A DNA stretch of 64,000 nt, from contig JBNGIO010006099.1 of assembly GCA_049999805.1 (NCBI GenBank), forward strand, positions 295,243-359,242, given 5' to 3'. Below, in pieces: positions 23,601 to 33,583 of this stretch; the stretch's first letter is position 1, and every line of letters begins with the position of its first letter. The notes below the pieces were generated by a model. It was not told the DNA's origin. It saw nothing but the letters and a program-made list of their open reading frames with translations, and ran no database searches. Both the position numbers and the translations under genes were made by a program. Origin of the DNA: Folioceros fuciformis. Its lineage: Eukaryota; Anthocerotophyta; Anthocerotopsida; Anthocerotales.

Positions 23601-24829
23601 GGATTCTCGAGGCTGTGGGCTCTTGAGTTTAGGGCAAGGGTATATCGATCTCAAATCTTCGGGTTGGCTTGTCGGAAAGGAGTTATCCAACTTGGTCACT
23701 TATGGAATAGATCAAAGGCTAGTTGGAAAGAGGTGGCGGAGGTCAAGGAAGAATTTGGCTTAGGGGCTAGACATGTTAGGCTCATTTTTTCATGGCTGCA
23801 AGAGGGACTAGACGATAAGGTTCAACAGGTTTTAAGGCAACAACCTACCCTGGACCCTAAGGGGTGGTATACATACTCCATGGGTAGTAAGGCCGTCGAT
23901 TCTGAGGAGGATGATCAGGAAGAAGACCTAGAATTGGATAGGGCTGTCTGGCTTTCAGATATGGCTGACAAAGAGGACTTGCGGACATTCAAGGTCATGT
24001 CGCCGGAGGGGCTTTTGGAAAGTCAGGGCAGGAACGATGGGAAGGTCTGAAGAGGGGAACTCCGAGCCATCACGGTCCTCTCTAAGTCTGGTCGTGCAGG
24101 GAGTGGTTCACTCAACTTGAAGGCCCTCGTGGATAACCAACCTCGGACAAACCAGCTGTCCGATGTTGGTTCCGGCTTGCGGAGAATTGAAAGTTGGCAT
24201 TAAGGCCAGATCTCTACAAATGGCCCAGGCGTCCAGAGTGCAAGGTGGACGGCCTTCGGTCGTTCTTCAACTTCCCAACAACGGGCGTATTCCTCTTGCT
24301 GGTGCGAGCGCAGAAAATAAGACAATAGCAACCAATGGCTCCCCGATTATAGCTGTTTGTGCGGCGACAAAGGGAAGCTATCAAGCTACTTTGGAAGTCA
24401 GATGGAATTCCTCCCAAGGTTAGGACAACGGTTTGGTGCTTTTTCCAAGTTTGTTTGCCTAATGCGGATAGATGGGATGGGTTGTTGGTTGCAACGGGAG
24501 AAGATCAATGTCGACTGTGCACCTATGGTGCACCAAACAAAAGTCAGCACTTGTTCTTCCACTGCAGCCTTGCCCAAGAGATATGGAGTGAGGTGGGCAG
24601 GTGGTTGCAAAGAATTCTTCCCAGCACCAACCTTAGGATCATTGAACAAACTGCCCTATTTGGGTTGGATGCAACCTCAGGCAAAGCTCTACTTCAGTCG
24701 CAATGGTGGGGGTTACTGTGGTCTTCTTGTCTTTTCCATCTTTGGGTCAATTGGTCCTCCGTGGTCTATAGAGGAACGGTGCCGGCTTCATCCAGGGCTC
24801 TTCTTTGGCAATTTGGGAGCACTTATTGA
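20620..24829 (+). pseudogene. LINE ORF2 (endonuclease-reverse transcriptase), plus copy
   Basis: The order is an endonuclease (SWNVRG near 20646; NIYAPN near 21010; LAGDFNF near 21095; RLDRFY near 21305), a linker, a reverse transcriptase (KSPGHDGIPPE near 22110; LDFYKAYDS near 22500; CQGCPLAPFLF near 22670) and a zf-RVT domain (PPKVRTTVWCFFQ near 24410; CRLC and HFFHC near 24510-24570). The catalytic region reads STDD at ~22790 where the minus copy has FVDD, so the residues before the Asp pair are altered. Stops or shifts occur near 20750, 21350, 21540, 22650, 22850, 22945 and 23200, so the copy is dead. Confidence 0.88.
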
Positions 24830-25197
24830 TTGCAGCAGAAAGTCTGAGGCAGTCCCATCGGAAATGATTCAAGCGGAGAGAGTGGAAGTCGGCAGGCTTC
24901 CTATTTCCTGGGTATGAAGAACACTGGAATCACGCCTGCCCTTGGGGAAGGTGAGCTCCCATGGTCTTCAGGTGAATGTGAGGTTTAAATCTAAATGGAC
25001 CTAGTAGGTGAATGGTCTGAGCAGGCTGATAGTGTTAGGGTGATGAGGAGCGTTTTCTACGTCCTGTACTGAGGTCTGGACATGAGGTCGGTTTTTCCTC
25101 CTGATCATGGTACTCATGCTTTGTAAATACGTGAGTAGGGTCCCCTTAGTATTGTAAGAGGATGATAATATTAATTAGAATTATTTTCTTCGCGAAA

Positions 25198-25212
25198 AAA
25201 AGCACAACTCAA
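25198..25212 (+). repeat. Target-site duplication, right of plus LINE
   Basis: An exact copy of 14194-14208; the first bases merge with the LINE A-tail. Confidence 0.9.
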
Positions 25213-25560
25213 TTTCATGTAATGGCAAGGAGTGGTTGGAGAGATTGCATTTTGCGTGATGCTTGACCGTGTCCACACGCTCACCCTTACAAACTTCGTT
25301 GGAAAGAATTTTGATGCCTCCTCCTCATGATGAAATCTGCATATCTTCCCCATGGAATGTAACAAGTTTTGACGGGACTAACTTTCTTCGTAACTATGTG
25401 CACATCATCTTGCCATTCGAGGGTTTCCTTTGAGAAAGGTCTTTGGCAAGGAGTCTGAACAATGAAAGGGCATGTTTGTGGCTGAACGAGAACATCTGCA
25501 TTTCTACATCCAACTTCCATCATGATCTTTGGAATTAGAGACAACCCGATTGTTCAAGTT
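25213..25560 (-). pseudogene. MULE transposase, N-terminal part
   Basis: Minus-strand frames here lead directly into the core transposase at 14208 once the LINE is removed: the PCHYMKLSCAF segment joins GSRKYNF across the target site. The sequence is basic and Trp/Phe-containing, as in MULE N-terminal regions, but no named domain is obvious. A frameshift lies near 25300-25365. The start codon is not secure; it should lie between about 25540 and the inner edge of the right TIR at 25711. Confidence 0.65.
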
Positions 25561-25710
25561 CACTCAATCGACGCACTCAATTGTGCACGCCGCTTTGGTG
25601 TGCACGTTGCTTCGGACGCAATTCGGAATAGCAACATGCGCGGGATGCCTTGCATTTGTGGCTTAGAACATTTGAAAGGTAGTTGTGGTGTCTCCTCTTC
25701 AAATTTCCGC

Positions 25711-25901
25711 GCCGTAGATGTATACAGGAATACAAACAGTCACGGTTCCGCTGGAGTGAGGTTACAATGATCCGGAACGGCATGCATTACGGCCAGGCAC
25801 TCTGTTATTAGAGTTCAGATTATGGACATGTGACTTTGCGCTTAGCATGATGCAAACAAATACATGACCATGTCCACCTGGCGCTTAGGGTTTCGTGCCT
25901 T
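25711..25901 (-). repeat. Right terminal inverted repeat of the MULE
   Basis: Inverted partner of 4935-5126. The outer end reads CGTGCCTT at 25894-25901. Beyond it the flanks differ from the left side, so no 9-bp target duplication could be confirmed. Confidence 0.8.
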
Positions 25902-25929
25902 TAGTTACTTTGTAGTGACGAATAGCGCC

Positions 25930-26600
25930 TGGCGCTAGGCCCCCAGGGTACTGTGGACGCCGGGAACACCGGGACGTTGGTGGTTGTCTGCGAGGCCGGG
26001 ACACGGGGGCGTCGGTGGTTCTCTGGGACGTCGGGACACTGGGTGGGCAGTGGTCTCTCGGGACGCCAGTGCGCCGGGACAATTGCGTTGTCGGAAGCCC
26101 GGGATACTCGCAACATGTGCGGGCCGGGACACTCGGTGCGCCCGGACGCTTAAGATCTCAGCGTCGGCTTGGCGGTCGGAAATGTACTGGTCGCCCGTGT
26201 ATTGAGTGCATTCAACCACGTCTGAAGGTCGTCCGGCGCACTAGCGGATCCAGGGCAACGACAACCCGGGATGTCTACAAGACGAGCCGCGATAGCCCGG
26301 CCAGCACTCGGGACGGCTGCAGTCCTCCGAAGTTCTGTAGCGCGTTCGCGGGGACCCTGGGACATTCGGGATACGTGGACGCCGGGACACTTTAGGGCGG
26401 CGGACGCCGGAAGTTCTTCGGGCAGCCGGGCCGCCTGGAATGTGATGTTTGGCTGTGCCTAGTCGAGTGCATCCAGCCACGTCGCGGCGTCCAGGGTGCT
26501 CGCGTGCTCGGGACGATGACGAGCTCGGACACCAGCAAGGCAGGGAGCCTGGCCAGATCTGGGACGCCGGGACGATGAGAGCGAACCCCTAGGGCTATCC
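25930..26600. repeat. GC-rich degenerate repeat built on CGGGAC motifs
   Basis: CGGGAC/CGCCGGGAC-type motifs recur dozens of times without a fixed short period. A larger related block appears twice about 255 bp apart: AGTGCATTCAACCACGTC near 26205 and AGTGCATCCAGCCACGTC near 26462. No coding frame here resembles a protein. It lies just outside the right MULE end. Confidence 0.7.
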
Positions 26601-27228
26601 GGACGCTGGGACCACGAGGGTGAACAGGGCTACCGGACCCAGAGACTCGTACCAGTACAAGTTTAGAAAGCCGGCCTGTGTGAGAACGAAACTCACTTTT
26701 GCTCTCCCTCGTACTCTGTCTCCAAGAACGCAAGGATCTTTCCTGGTCATTGCGTGACTGTGTGTTAGGGCCTGGTAGGCAATTCAAATCCACCGCTCGC
26801 GAAAAGGGAAGATCAGTCACCCTGTCCTCCGCATTGAATTTCGACAAGGACCCTATGCTCCGGAATGGATGGTCTCCAGGCTGTCAATGTGCTGGTGGGG
26901 AGGGGTATGTAAACCCAGTGTTCAGACCCCTTTCCTTCGATTGGTTATTAATTTCCGCTCAACATTGTGAGCAAACTCCGTTCAGCCAGAACGTAACATG
27001 GGATCAAGGATTATACAAGGCCCCTCCACAAAATTGGTCCCTCAAGGATTACACAAGGCCCCTCCACAAATTGGCTCCAACAAGAATATCATCCCACATT
27101 AAAAACTACTGGCTGTCATCAGACTTTGACGTCCGGAAGCTTCCTAAGTTAAAAGGCCCACACTGATTGCCAAGGCGCCCGCGAAAGCACGTCAGAGGCG
27201 ACACGCCTGGCGACGCCGTGGTTGTTTC
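26601..27228. other. Intergenic; 37-bp tandem duplication at 27004-27078
   Basis: No gene seen. CAAGGATTAYACAAGGCCCC-type units of about 37 bp stand twice in tandem at about 27004-27078. The rest is single-copy sequence leading to the 3' end of the fructokinase gene. Confidence 0.5.
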
Positions 27229-29202
27229 CTACTCAGTGCCCGCTAGCTTCAAAACCGCTGCCATATCTGGTAAGGCAGGAATGGCTCCCCGTTCCGTGGT
27301 TGCAATAGCGCCTGAGGCGTTCGCCAGTCGCAAAACTGTCCTGAGACGTTTCTCGTTCTGCTCATAGGCACCACGAGAGCTTTGAGAAGGCCGATACTGA
27401 GTCATGGAAATATTCACAGCGCAGGATGCCGGTAAGCAACCATACCTTGTACACATCCTTCTCAGCGACGAGAAGAGTGAGAAACGACCCGACAAATGCA
27501 TCACCCGCTCCAGTTGTATCTACAGTCTTCACTTCAAATCCAGGAACTCTTCCGCTGAACTCCTGCGGATGATGAAAGTTGTCAGCTTGCATGTAACTAG
27601 TGGGTATCAGAATTATCGAATGGAGAGCTCCGCGAGTAGTTCGACCTTAGTGTAGTACCGACATCCTTGCTCTCCTTCGGTTACCAGGAGAATCTTCAGT
27701 TTGTCATGCCAGAGTGACCGTGCAGCTTCATCACTATTGGGATCGTAGCCCTGTGTGACGAAGGCAATTTCGTCTTCGTTCACCTGCGGTTTCGGCACCC
27801 CACACGAGATATGAGTATCTGTGCTTGGGCTTTGCACGGTGGATGCTTGACAAGGAATGCATTTTCATGTCTACCTTGATAATGTCAGCCTCATTCCAAA
27901 TACTCATGATACCCTCTCGAGCAGCTTCAGCCGAGGGCCACAAGGGAAGTCTCAAGTTGGGGTCATAAGACAGTATTGCTCCAGCTTTCTTAGCCGCCTC
28001 CATTGCGGCTAGGTGTGCTGATTTACAAGGCTCAGTGATCAAGCTGATGGACCCGTAGTGGAAGACAGATGCCTGCAACAGAAGGGCTTCCAAACTGTCA
28101 AGCGTACAGCGTAGTTGAATAAGGATGATCCTAGCAAAGATTTCTGTTTGTTGGGAGTACGTTGGGTGTGGAGGAGACAAACACGGCAAACCTTGTTTAT
28201 GAGGTCGTAGTTGAGCTCCGAAGGCTGGAGTAACATATCCGCGCTGGGATTGCGATAAAACATAAATTCTCGTTCGCCATCGTGTCTCAATGTGACAAAA
28301 GCTAAAGCGGTCCGCGCGTTCTCATCGAAAAGAGTTCCTTCGCTGTTCACACGGTTCTCCTTGAGAATGTCAACCAGCATATGCCCAAATTCGTCATTCC
28401 CCACCTGTATCATCCAATTAAAAACCGACCTGATTTAGACAACATAATACAAACCGATCTCATTCAGACAAAATAACCAGACCCAAAGTAAGGAGCAAAG
28501 GAATATTTGATCGGAGGAGGACAGCACAAGTGAGTGGAGGCGAACATGAGCATTTTCAAGTTCCCAACAGGGTGAGGTCGCGACTGGGGCCGGACGCGAT
28601 GACCATACCTTGCCAATGAAGGCTGCGTTTCCCCCAAGCCGTGCAACACCAACTGCAACATTAGCAGGGGCTCCCCCGGGCGCCTTCTTAAACGCCGGCG
28701 CAGTGGCGAGAGAAACTCCTCCCACTGTCGGGACAAAATCAATCAGCATCTCACCAAAGCAAACAATTAGATCCTCCGAGTTCGCGCCTCCTCCGTTCTG
28801 TTGTGGTGGTGCGGACGCCTTGCCATTCCCTGCTACGACCGATCCACAATGAGCTCCAAAGAACACTGGCCGGAGAAATTCACAAACCAGTACAAGCTGA
28901 AAGCGATTAGTGATCCCACTTGCCTCACTCGATCTAAAGAAAAACAATCCGAAACATGCAAATCGTCACACAAACTCCGGTCTCAACACACAATCCAACC
29001 CCGAACGTTCCTACCGTGTCCACCATGCAAGAGTCATCATACCACATCGCAAAAGAAAAGGGAACAATTTGGCTAAGGGAACAAAACAAAGCACAAAACA
29101 TCCATTCCCGCTTGCAAGCCGCAGCAGCGCCTCACTCGCTGCCAGGAGTTCGGCGGCGCCTGACGTCTCGGCCAACTCCTCCACTTCCAAGCTTCCCGCC
29201 AT
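27229..29202 (-). CDS. FRK: Fructokinase (pfkB family), 361 aa
   Basis: Phosphorylates fructose to fructose-6-phosphate with ATP, feeding sucrose breakdown into glycolysis and starch synthesis. Seven exons: 29136-29202, 28609-28832, 28192-28404, 27875-28072, 27646-27783, 27446-27562 and 27229-27357. Borders are GT-AG and the total is 1086 bp. Both pfkB signatures are present: [16 protein letters not shown] in exon 2 and [14 protein letters not shown] in exon 6, whose Asp is the catalytic base in this family. [11 protein letters not shown] and the VTEG..GCRYYTK block are typical of plant fructokinases. Exon 1 (22 codons, [10 protein letters not shown]...) is the least certain: its GTGAGG donor and phase fit exon 2, but nothing identifies its sequence. 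It lacks an obvious Ser-rich transit peptide, so a cytosolic enzyme is likelier than plastidic. Introns are 83-303 bp. Confidence 0.93.
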
Positions 29203-30279
29203 TTAGCTACGAGCGTCAGATACCACAGATCGCAGCTTTCCCTGCTTTCCCTTCTTCCGCCTCTGATCACAAACTGCCTTGGTGTTGCAAAAGACTTCTC
29301 CTGCCACTGGCCTTGCCTTCCCGTGTTACAGCCATTCTGATGGCGCGGGCCCTTTTGTAAAGCCTCGGACACACTAAAAAGTCTATTTTGTGAGAAAACG
29401 TGTAGCCCGTTGATTTAGGTTGCTGTGTCCAACACCAACAGAATGCAGAACTCTGCATCGCACAGTTTCGAGGCATTTTCCACTTCCGTTCGGCCTACCC
29501 GATCTTCCTTCCGCACTTTCTACTTCTGCTCATCTTGTCGTTATCGTATCCTGTACAAGACAATCTCTCCACGAAGATCCAAATCGTAAAACCCAAGTCC
29601 CTGTTGGTTATCGCAGTAGCTTTGCTTGTTGGTCCTTATCTCCAGCCACTTATCTTAAGTGCTCACTCCTTGCCTGCGTTATCTCTCCGGCTTACTATGA
29701 CTGGTGCTTATCAGGGAACAGTAGCATGCTACTGGTGCTTATCCTTTGTGCCAGTCCAGTCGTCCAGTCTAAATGGCTTACTCAAACGAGCACACGTTCC
29801 TAAAGTGCCATTCAATTGGTAAAGGATGTCCTCGGTGACATGCAAAACCTGCAAGTAAATCCCTGACAGTTGAACTCCCCATATGTAGTCGGTAATCTAA
29901 AATCTTGGTTTGCATAGGTATGTCACTCAGTATTCTATCCGGTACGTTTTAGGCACTCCTGGATGCACACACCAATCCCATGAATGAACTGTCGGACAAG
30001 ACAGAAAAATTGAAATGGGCGGTGACCCGACACGAACGTACATATATATATATATATGCGTGCTGAGATATGAAGATACGATCACAAATGATGGACGCAG
30101 ACTTTGGTCAAGCATAGGTGGATGGGCTCATCACACCGCGCCAAGACCGCAGTTCAACTTGACTGTTCTGTACAAGCACCATTCTGTTGGCATTTGGGCA
30201 GTACTTGATGACGTCCAGCTAATGAAAACGACAGAAGGGGCCGTATGACCGGCTGGTCTTCAATGCTATGCTGCTATCT
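29203..30279. other. Intergenic between fructokinase and CPBP gene
   Basis: Holds the fructokinase promoter side and the CPBP 3' flank. A short (TA)n tract stands at about 30036-30057. No other gene or repeat was recognised. Confidence 0.6.
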
Positions 30280-31841
30280 CTATGACGGTACTGCATCTTT
30301 GTCCAGTCTCCACAGTCCGATGGAAACTAAGTTGGCTAGGGAGTGTGCAGCCATGGGGACGGCCAGACTTTGTGTGGCAATAGATCCAGCGCCATAGAAC
30401 ATTCCCACAGCTGAGGCCCTGGGCATCCAAGCACGAAAAATGTGAGGGCAGGGTATGGTGAGTGTGCAGGAGGAGGAGGAGGAAGGGTAGGCTGAGGGCG
30501 TTACCATACGGCAAACGCAGTGTTTCTGCCGCCAGAGCGGTGCAGTGCCCCGAATAACAGGCCTGCTGCAACTGCTCCATACCAATCCACACCCACCAGA
30601 GGCAATAATGCTCCGCGAAACAGCACTTCCTGACATGTTTCACTTTTTCATCGCAACTGAGTTGTGTTGTTTGGTACCAGCTGTTGGTGGGATATCAAGT
30701 CCCTGGGAAGTAGAAGGATACCTCACTTATGCCAGGCAGGGCAGATACGAGAACGTAGTCAAAGGGCTCAAGAGGGCTTAGCACCTGTAGAATAGAACAG
30801 CCAGGGTCAGCATTGATCGAGGAGCAGCTTGATCGAAGACCTAATGCAGCCCACCTGCTGGTTTGACAGCATGCTTGCTTGACGGAAGTCTGGCCACAGT
30901 CGCAGAAGCAGTTGCCTCACAGAGGAAACGAGTAGAACAATCACCGTGACTGCGCCAAACTGAGATTGGTCGATGGTATCTGCAGGGAAAGTTGTGAAGC
31001 TGGTATGAGTCAGCTTCAGTGTAGATCCATTCCATGACGAGGTCGGTCATCTGGAGCTTGGCATCTTACACGGGAGTATCACAGTGCAATCAGGGACATT
31101 GAACCCTGCCTCGGCAGCCCAATGAGAGCCCTGCACAGCAACAGCAAGAGAGGAGGGACATGCCTTATCAAGCAGGCGGAACTAATGTAAAATGCAAAAA
31201 ATGAGGAACGAGTTCGTGACCGAACCTGCCGCAAGAGCAAGCCAGCGGCAGCAATCCCTCCCGATGTGGAAACACAAGCCCTGACAACATCCTCTCGGCT
31301 CACCGCAGGCAAACATGTTGCCAGGGGTTTCTTCACATCTCCCTCCCCCTGTCCAACATCCTCATCACCCCTGACTTCCTGTCTGGCTGAGGAAGAGTTC
31401 ACGAGCCGCGCACTCTCCTTCCCTGCGTCCAGCGACCTGGACGCAGTCTCCGCCCCATCCGGTGGCTGCAGTTTCACCCTCTTCCTCGTCTGTTTCTTCC
31501 CTGAAGCTCGAACAACGTACATACCATCCTGCAGAGGTCAAACCCACGGATAAGCGATGCTAGCATTGCCGTGATGAGACTTCATCCCCAAAAGCCCCTG
31601 AAAGCTAGGAATCCTGACCTGAAAGCCCATTCCTCGGGCGTGTGCCAGAGGACATCCATTGCTCCCAAAAGCAACATCTGTGCATCAACCAGACGCGCAT
31701 AAATCCATCCTCTGAGTAGCAGCGCTCCCAATCACCAAAACGCAGCATGGAGACACACTCACCTGCAAAGCACCAATCCCGGGCATTTGACGAGCAAGAA
31801 CAGCATGGAGCTGCCAAGCCACAGACTGCAATGCCGGCCAT
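30280..31841 (-). CDS. CPBP-family intramembrane metalloprotease, probably plastid membrane
   Basis: CPBP (CAAX protease and bacteriocin-processing, formerly Abi) proteins are multi-pass proteases; plant members are often in plastid membranes. The catalytic core is clear. One exon (30722-30784) ends PLEPFDYVLVSALPGISE, and the next (30517-30629) begins EVLFRGALLPLVG, building the EEVLFRG motif (Glu-Glu, Arg) across a phase-0 intron. FGALH (motif 2 His) follows, and the last exon (30280-30418) holds AVPMAAHSLANL (motif 3 His/Asn). These three exons total 315 bp and stay in frame. Upstream, 30855-30979 encodes a membrane span. More 5' exons exist between about 31000 and 31841, with an ATG at 31841 followed by a Ser/Cys/Ala-rich stretch that could be a transit peptide, but their borders are unresolved. 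The donor near 30517 is weak (GTTTGC). Confidence 0.75.
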
Positions 31842-32050
31842 GGTGAAACGTCGTTGTCCCGTGCGTCAAGAGAACACCACAAGATAGGAGAAATCTACAT
31901 ACAGCATAAAAAACGTAGATCTACATCCAGGTGTAGATGTATGTATGTACATATAGTTTTTACCAGGTGCGTTCTAATCGTGACGCGGACTAGGTATTTA
32001 TTGTTCGTGGAAAGCCACGCGATTTCCTTTTGCAACTCAGCTTCGGGGAT
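31842..32050. promoter_or_regulatory. Shared divergent promoter, CPBP gene / eL36
   Basis: About 209 bp separates the putative CPBP start (31841, -) from the eL36 start (32051, +), so both 5' UTRs and core promoters must fit here. A long interrupted TGTATG/ATGTACATATA-type stretch lies near 31935-31955. No confident TATA box could be assigned. Confidence 0.5.
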
Positions 32051-32667
32051 ATGGCACCGTCAGCGACTAGCAGCGGCATCGCCGTTGGTCTCAACAAGGG
32101 GCATGCGGTCACCAAGCGCACGCCTGCCGTCCGCCCTTCTGCTACCAAGGGGGTACGTCTTTGGTGACATCAAACTTTTGGAGCTGGTCTGTTAGGGTTT
32201 CAGGGCTCTGGTTCGGCGATTACGCTTGTGCTGGGGGTATGATGTTCTTGGCAGTTCACCGGATGATCTTTGGGATGCTTGTGTTGCAGAGGAAGGGAAA
32301 GAGAACGGGTTTCGTCCGCTTGTTAATTCGTGAGGTTGCGGGCTTTGCCCCGTATGAGAAGAGGATAACTGAGCTGTTGAAGGTAGGGAAGGACAAGCGG
32401 GCTCTGAAAGTGGCAAAGAAGAAGCTCGGAACTCATTTGCGAGCGAAGAGAAAGCGTGAGGAGATGGCGACGGTTCTTCGCAAGCAGAGGTGATTTTCTT
32501 TCTCCTGTTTCTCTTTGGTCCTGGGCTTGTTGTCTGGTGGCGATTTGCAACAGCGCCGTAGCTAGGGTTTTCCATGAGCTGCTGTTTGTGGCCTATCCGA
32601 GTTTGCTCACACCATTCGTGATCTCCTCACTTGCAGGGCTACAGGTGGTGCCGAGAAGAAGAAATGA
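32051..32667 (+). CDS. RPL36: 60S ribosomal protein eL36, 110 aa
   Basis: A structural protein of the cytosolic large ribosomal subunit. Three exons (32051-32152, 32290-32489, 32637-32667) with GT-AG borders total 333 bp, matching the family length of about 105-112 aa. The sequence starts [15 protein letters not shown], carries [20 protein letters not shown] and a Lys/Arg-rich [18 protein letters not shown] block, and ends ATGGAEKKK. The last exon encodes only ten residues and is easily missed, because the reading frame would otherwise stop right after the second donor. Both introns contain TAGGGTTT, the telo-box element common in plant translation genes. Confidence 0.96.
32193..32200 (+). 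promoter_or_regulatory. Telo-box in eL36 intron 1
   Basis: TAGGGTTT, the reverse complement of AAACCCTA, lies in the first intron. Telo-boxes near the start of plant ribosomal-protein genes are a well-known co-regulation element. A second copy stands in intron 2 at 32563-32570. Confidence 0.5.
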
Positions 32668-33583
32668 GCTTAGGTCTTTGGTAGATCGGTGAACTGCACG
32701 GGTGTGACCACCCCCCTTAATGTGAAATTCTTTTGAGTTAAGAGCGAACTGCTGAAATTTTCCGGGAGGTAGTGTCTCGACTTGATATACGGGAGGCACA
32801 GGGGCAGTTTTCTCAGGCACCCTGCAAGGCTTGTCGGATTCCCCGTCGGATGCATAATTTGGTTCAGGAGGACATTGCTGGTGGAGAGAGGGATTGTGGA
32901 CCAATGGATGTGCCAGGAATTTCATGTCGAACTGTTCATTCAACGGCTGATAAGTTCCTCCTGGGGCAAAACGGCCACCGTTTTTGCGGAATGAGATGAG
33001 ATTTGTTCGTCACGCCGTCGTATTCTTCACTTGAATGTCTTCAATGCCGCTGTACACGCTGACCATTAAGTACATGACAATCACTTTTCCTTTACGTAAG
33101 CTTGTTTGTCGCAGATGTTTGTTAGGCCACTGCAATTCTCTCCAACGTTCAGCCTATGGACGAGAAAGCATGACCAAGGTCCGCTTTGCCACCCGAACCA
33201 CATAACCTCACCAGAGCCTGAAATGTCACGCCAAACGCTCATTGGGCATTGTGACAGACGATTTCTAGGTCTTGGTCAGCGTTGGCTATGGTGTTTGGCG
33301 GGAGTCGCCTCTCCCACCACAGGGAACGCGAGCACTTGCGTCTTGCGCGATGCAAGCTCCCGTGATTCAAGTTGCTGCTGTTCACGACCTACCTCGTGGC
33401 TGAGCCTGCGACGAACAGCCCTGCCTGAAATGGGACCTTCCTTTCAAGAAACGGCTCCAACATCTGAGGTTCTTGGAGATGGCGGGAGGGAGTGCACGCT
33501 GCCTTGCTGGGTATGACAAGACCTCAAAACGCTGCTGGTGTTGGTGACGTTGAGCTGCGCCTAGTCCCTGGAGGGGCCTTGCC
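32668..33583. other. eL36 3' flank and FtsZ 5' region
   Basis: No protein was recognised. It should contain the eL36 3' UTR and the FtsZ promoter and leader. Open frames here (for example 33106-33516) lack any family resemblance and carry no clear splice link to FtsZ. Confidence 0.5.

Larger units (their letters stand above)
14209..25200 (+). mobile_element. Plus-strand LINE, ~11 kb, inserted in the MULE transposase
   Basis: A non-LTR retrotransposon with an exact 12-15-bp target-site duplication, a GC-rich 5' leader shared with the minus LINE, a DUF4283/CCHC ORF1, an endonuclease-RT-zf-RVT ORF2, and a 3' end in CTTCGCGAA plus a short A run. At about 11 kb it is long for a plant LINE (usually about 6-7 kb). 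The extra length lies between the ORF1 zinc knuckle and ORF2. An assembly gap is inside it (16503-16602). The exact duplication compared with the two-mismatch duplication of the minus LINE suggests it inserted later. Confidence 0.9.
4935..25901 (-). mobile_element. Mutator-like element (MULE) carrying two nested LINEs
   Basis: The element is bounded by long diverged inverted repeats (4935-5126 and 25711-25901). It contains a MULE/SWIM transposase transcribed inward from the right end and a second, convergent gene read from the left end. Removing the LINEs and one copy of each target duplication leaves about 4.27 kb, close to maize MuDR (~4.9 kb). The two coding parts end at 11736 (+) and 12054 (-), leaving a ~317-bp intergenic gap that holds a direct repeat. 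I could not identify the 9-bp target duplication expected of a MULE, so the outer ends may be off by some bases or the duplication has decayed. Orientation is given by the transposase. Confidence 0.75.

Noticed and set aside
4935-25901. Interpretation as a Helitron because of the RPA-like gene
   Set aside because: No Rep/helicase, no 5'-TC or 3'-CTRR hairpin end, but TIRs and a MULE transposase are present.
30036-30057. (TA)n microsatellite
   Set aside because: Ordinary short dinucleotide repeat, no further meaning.
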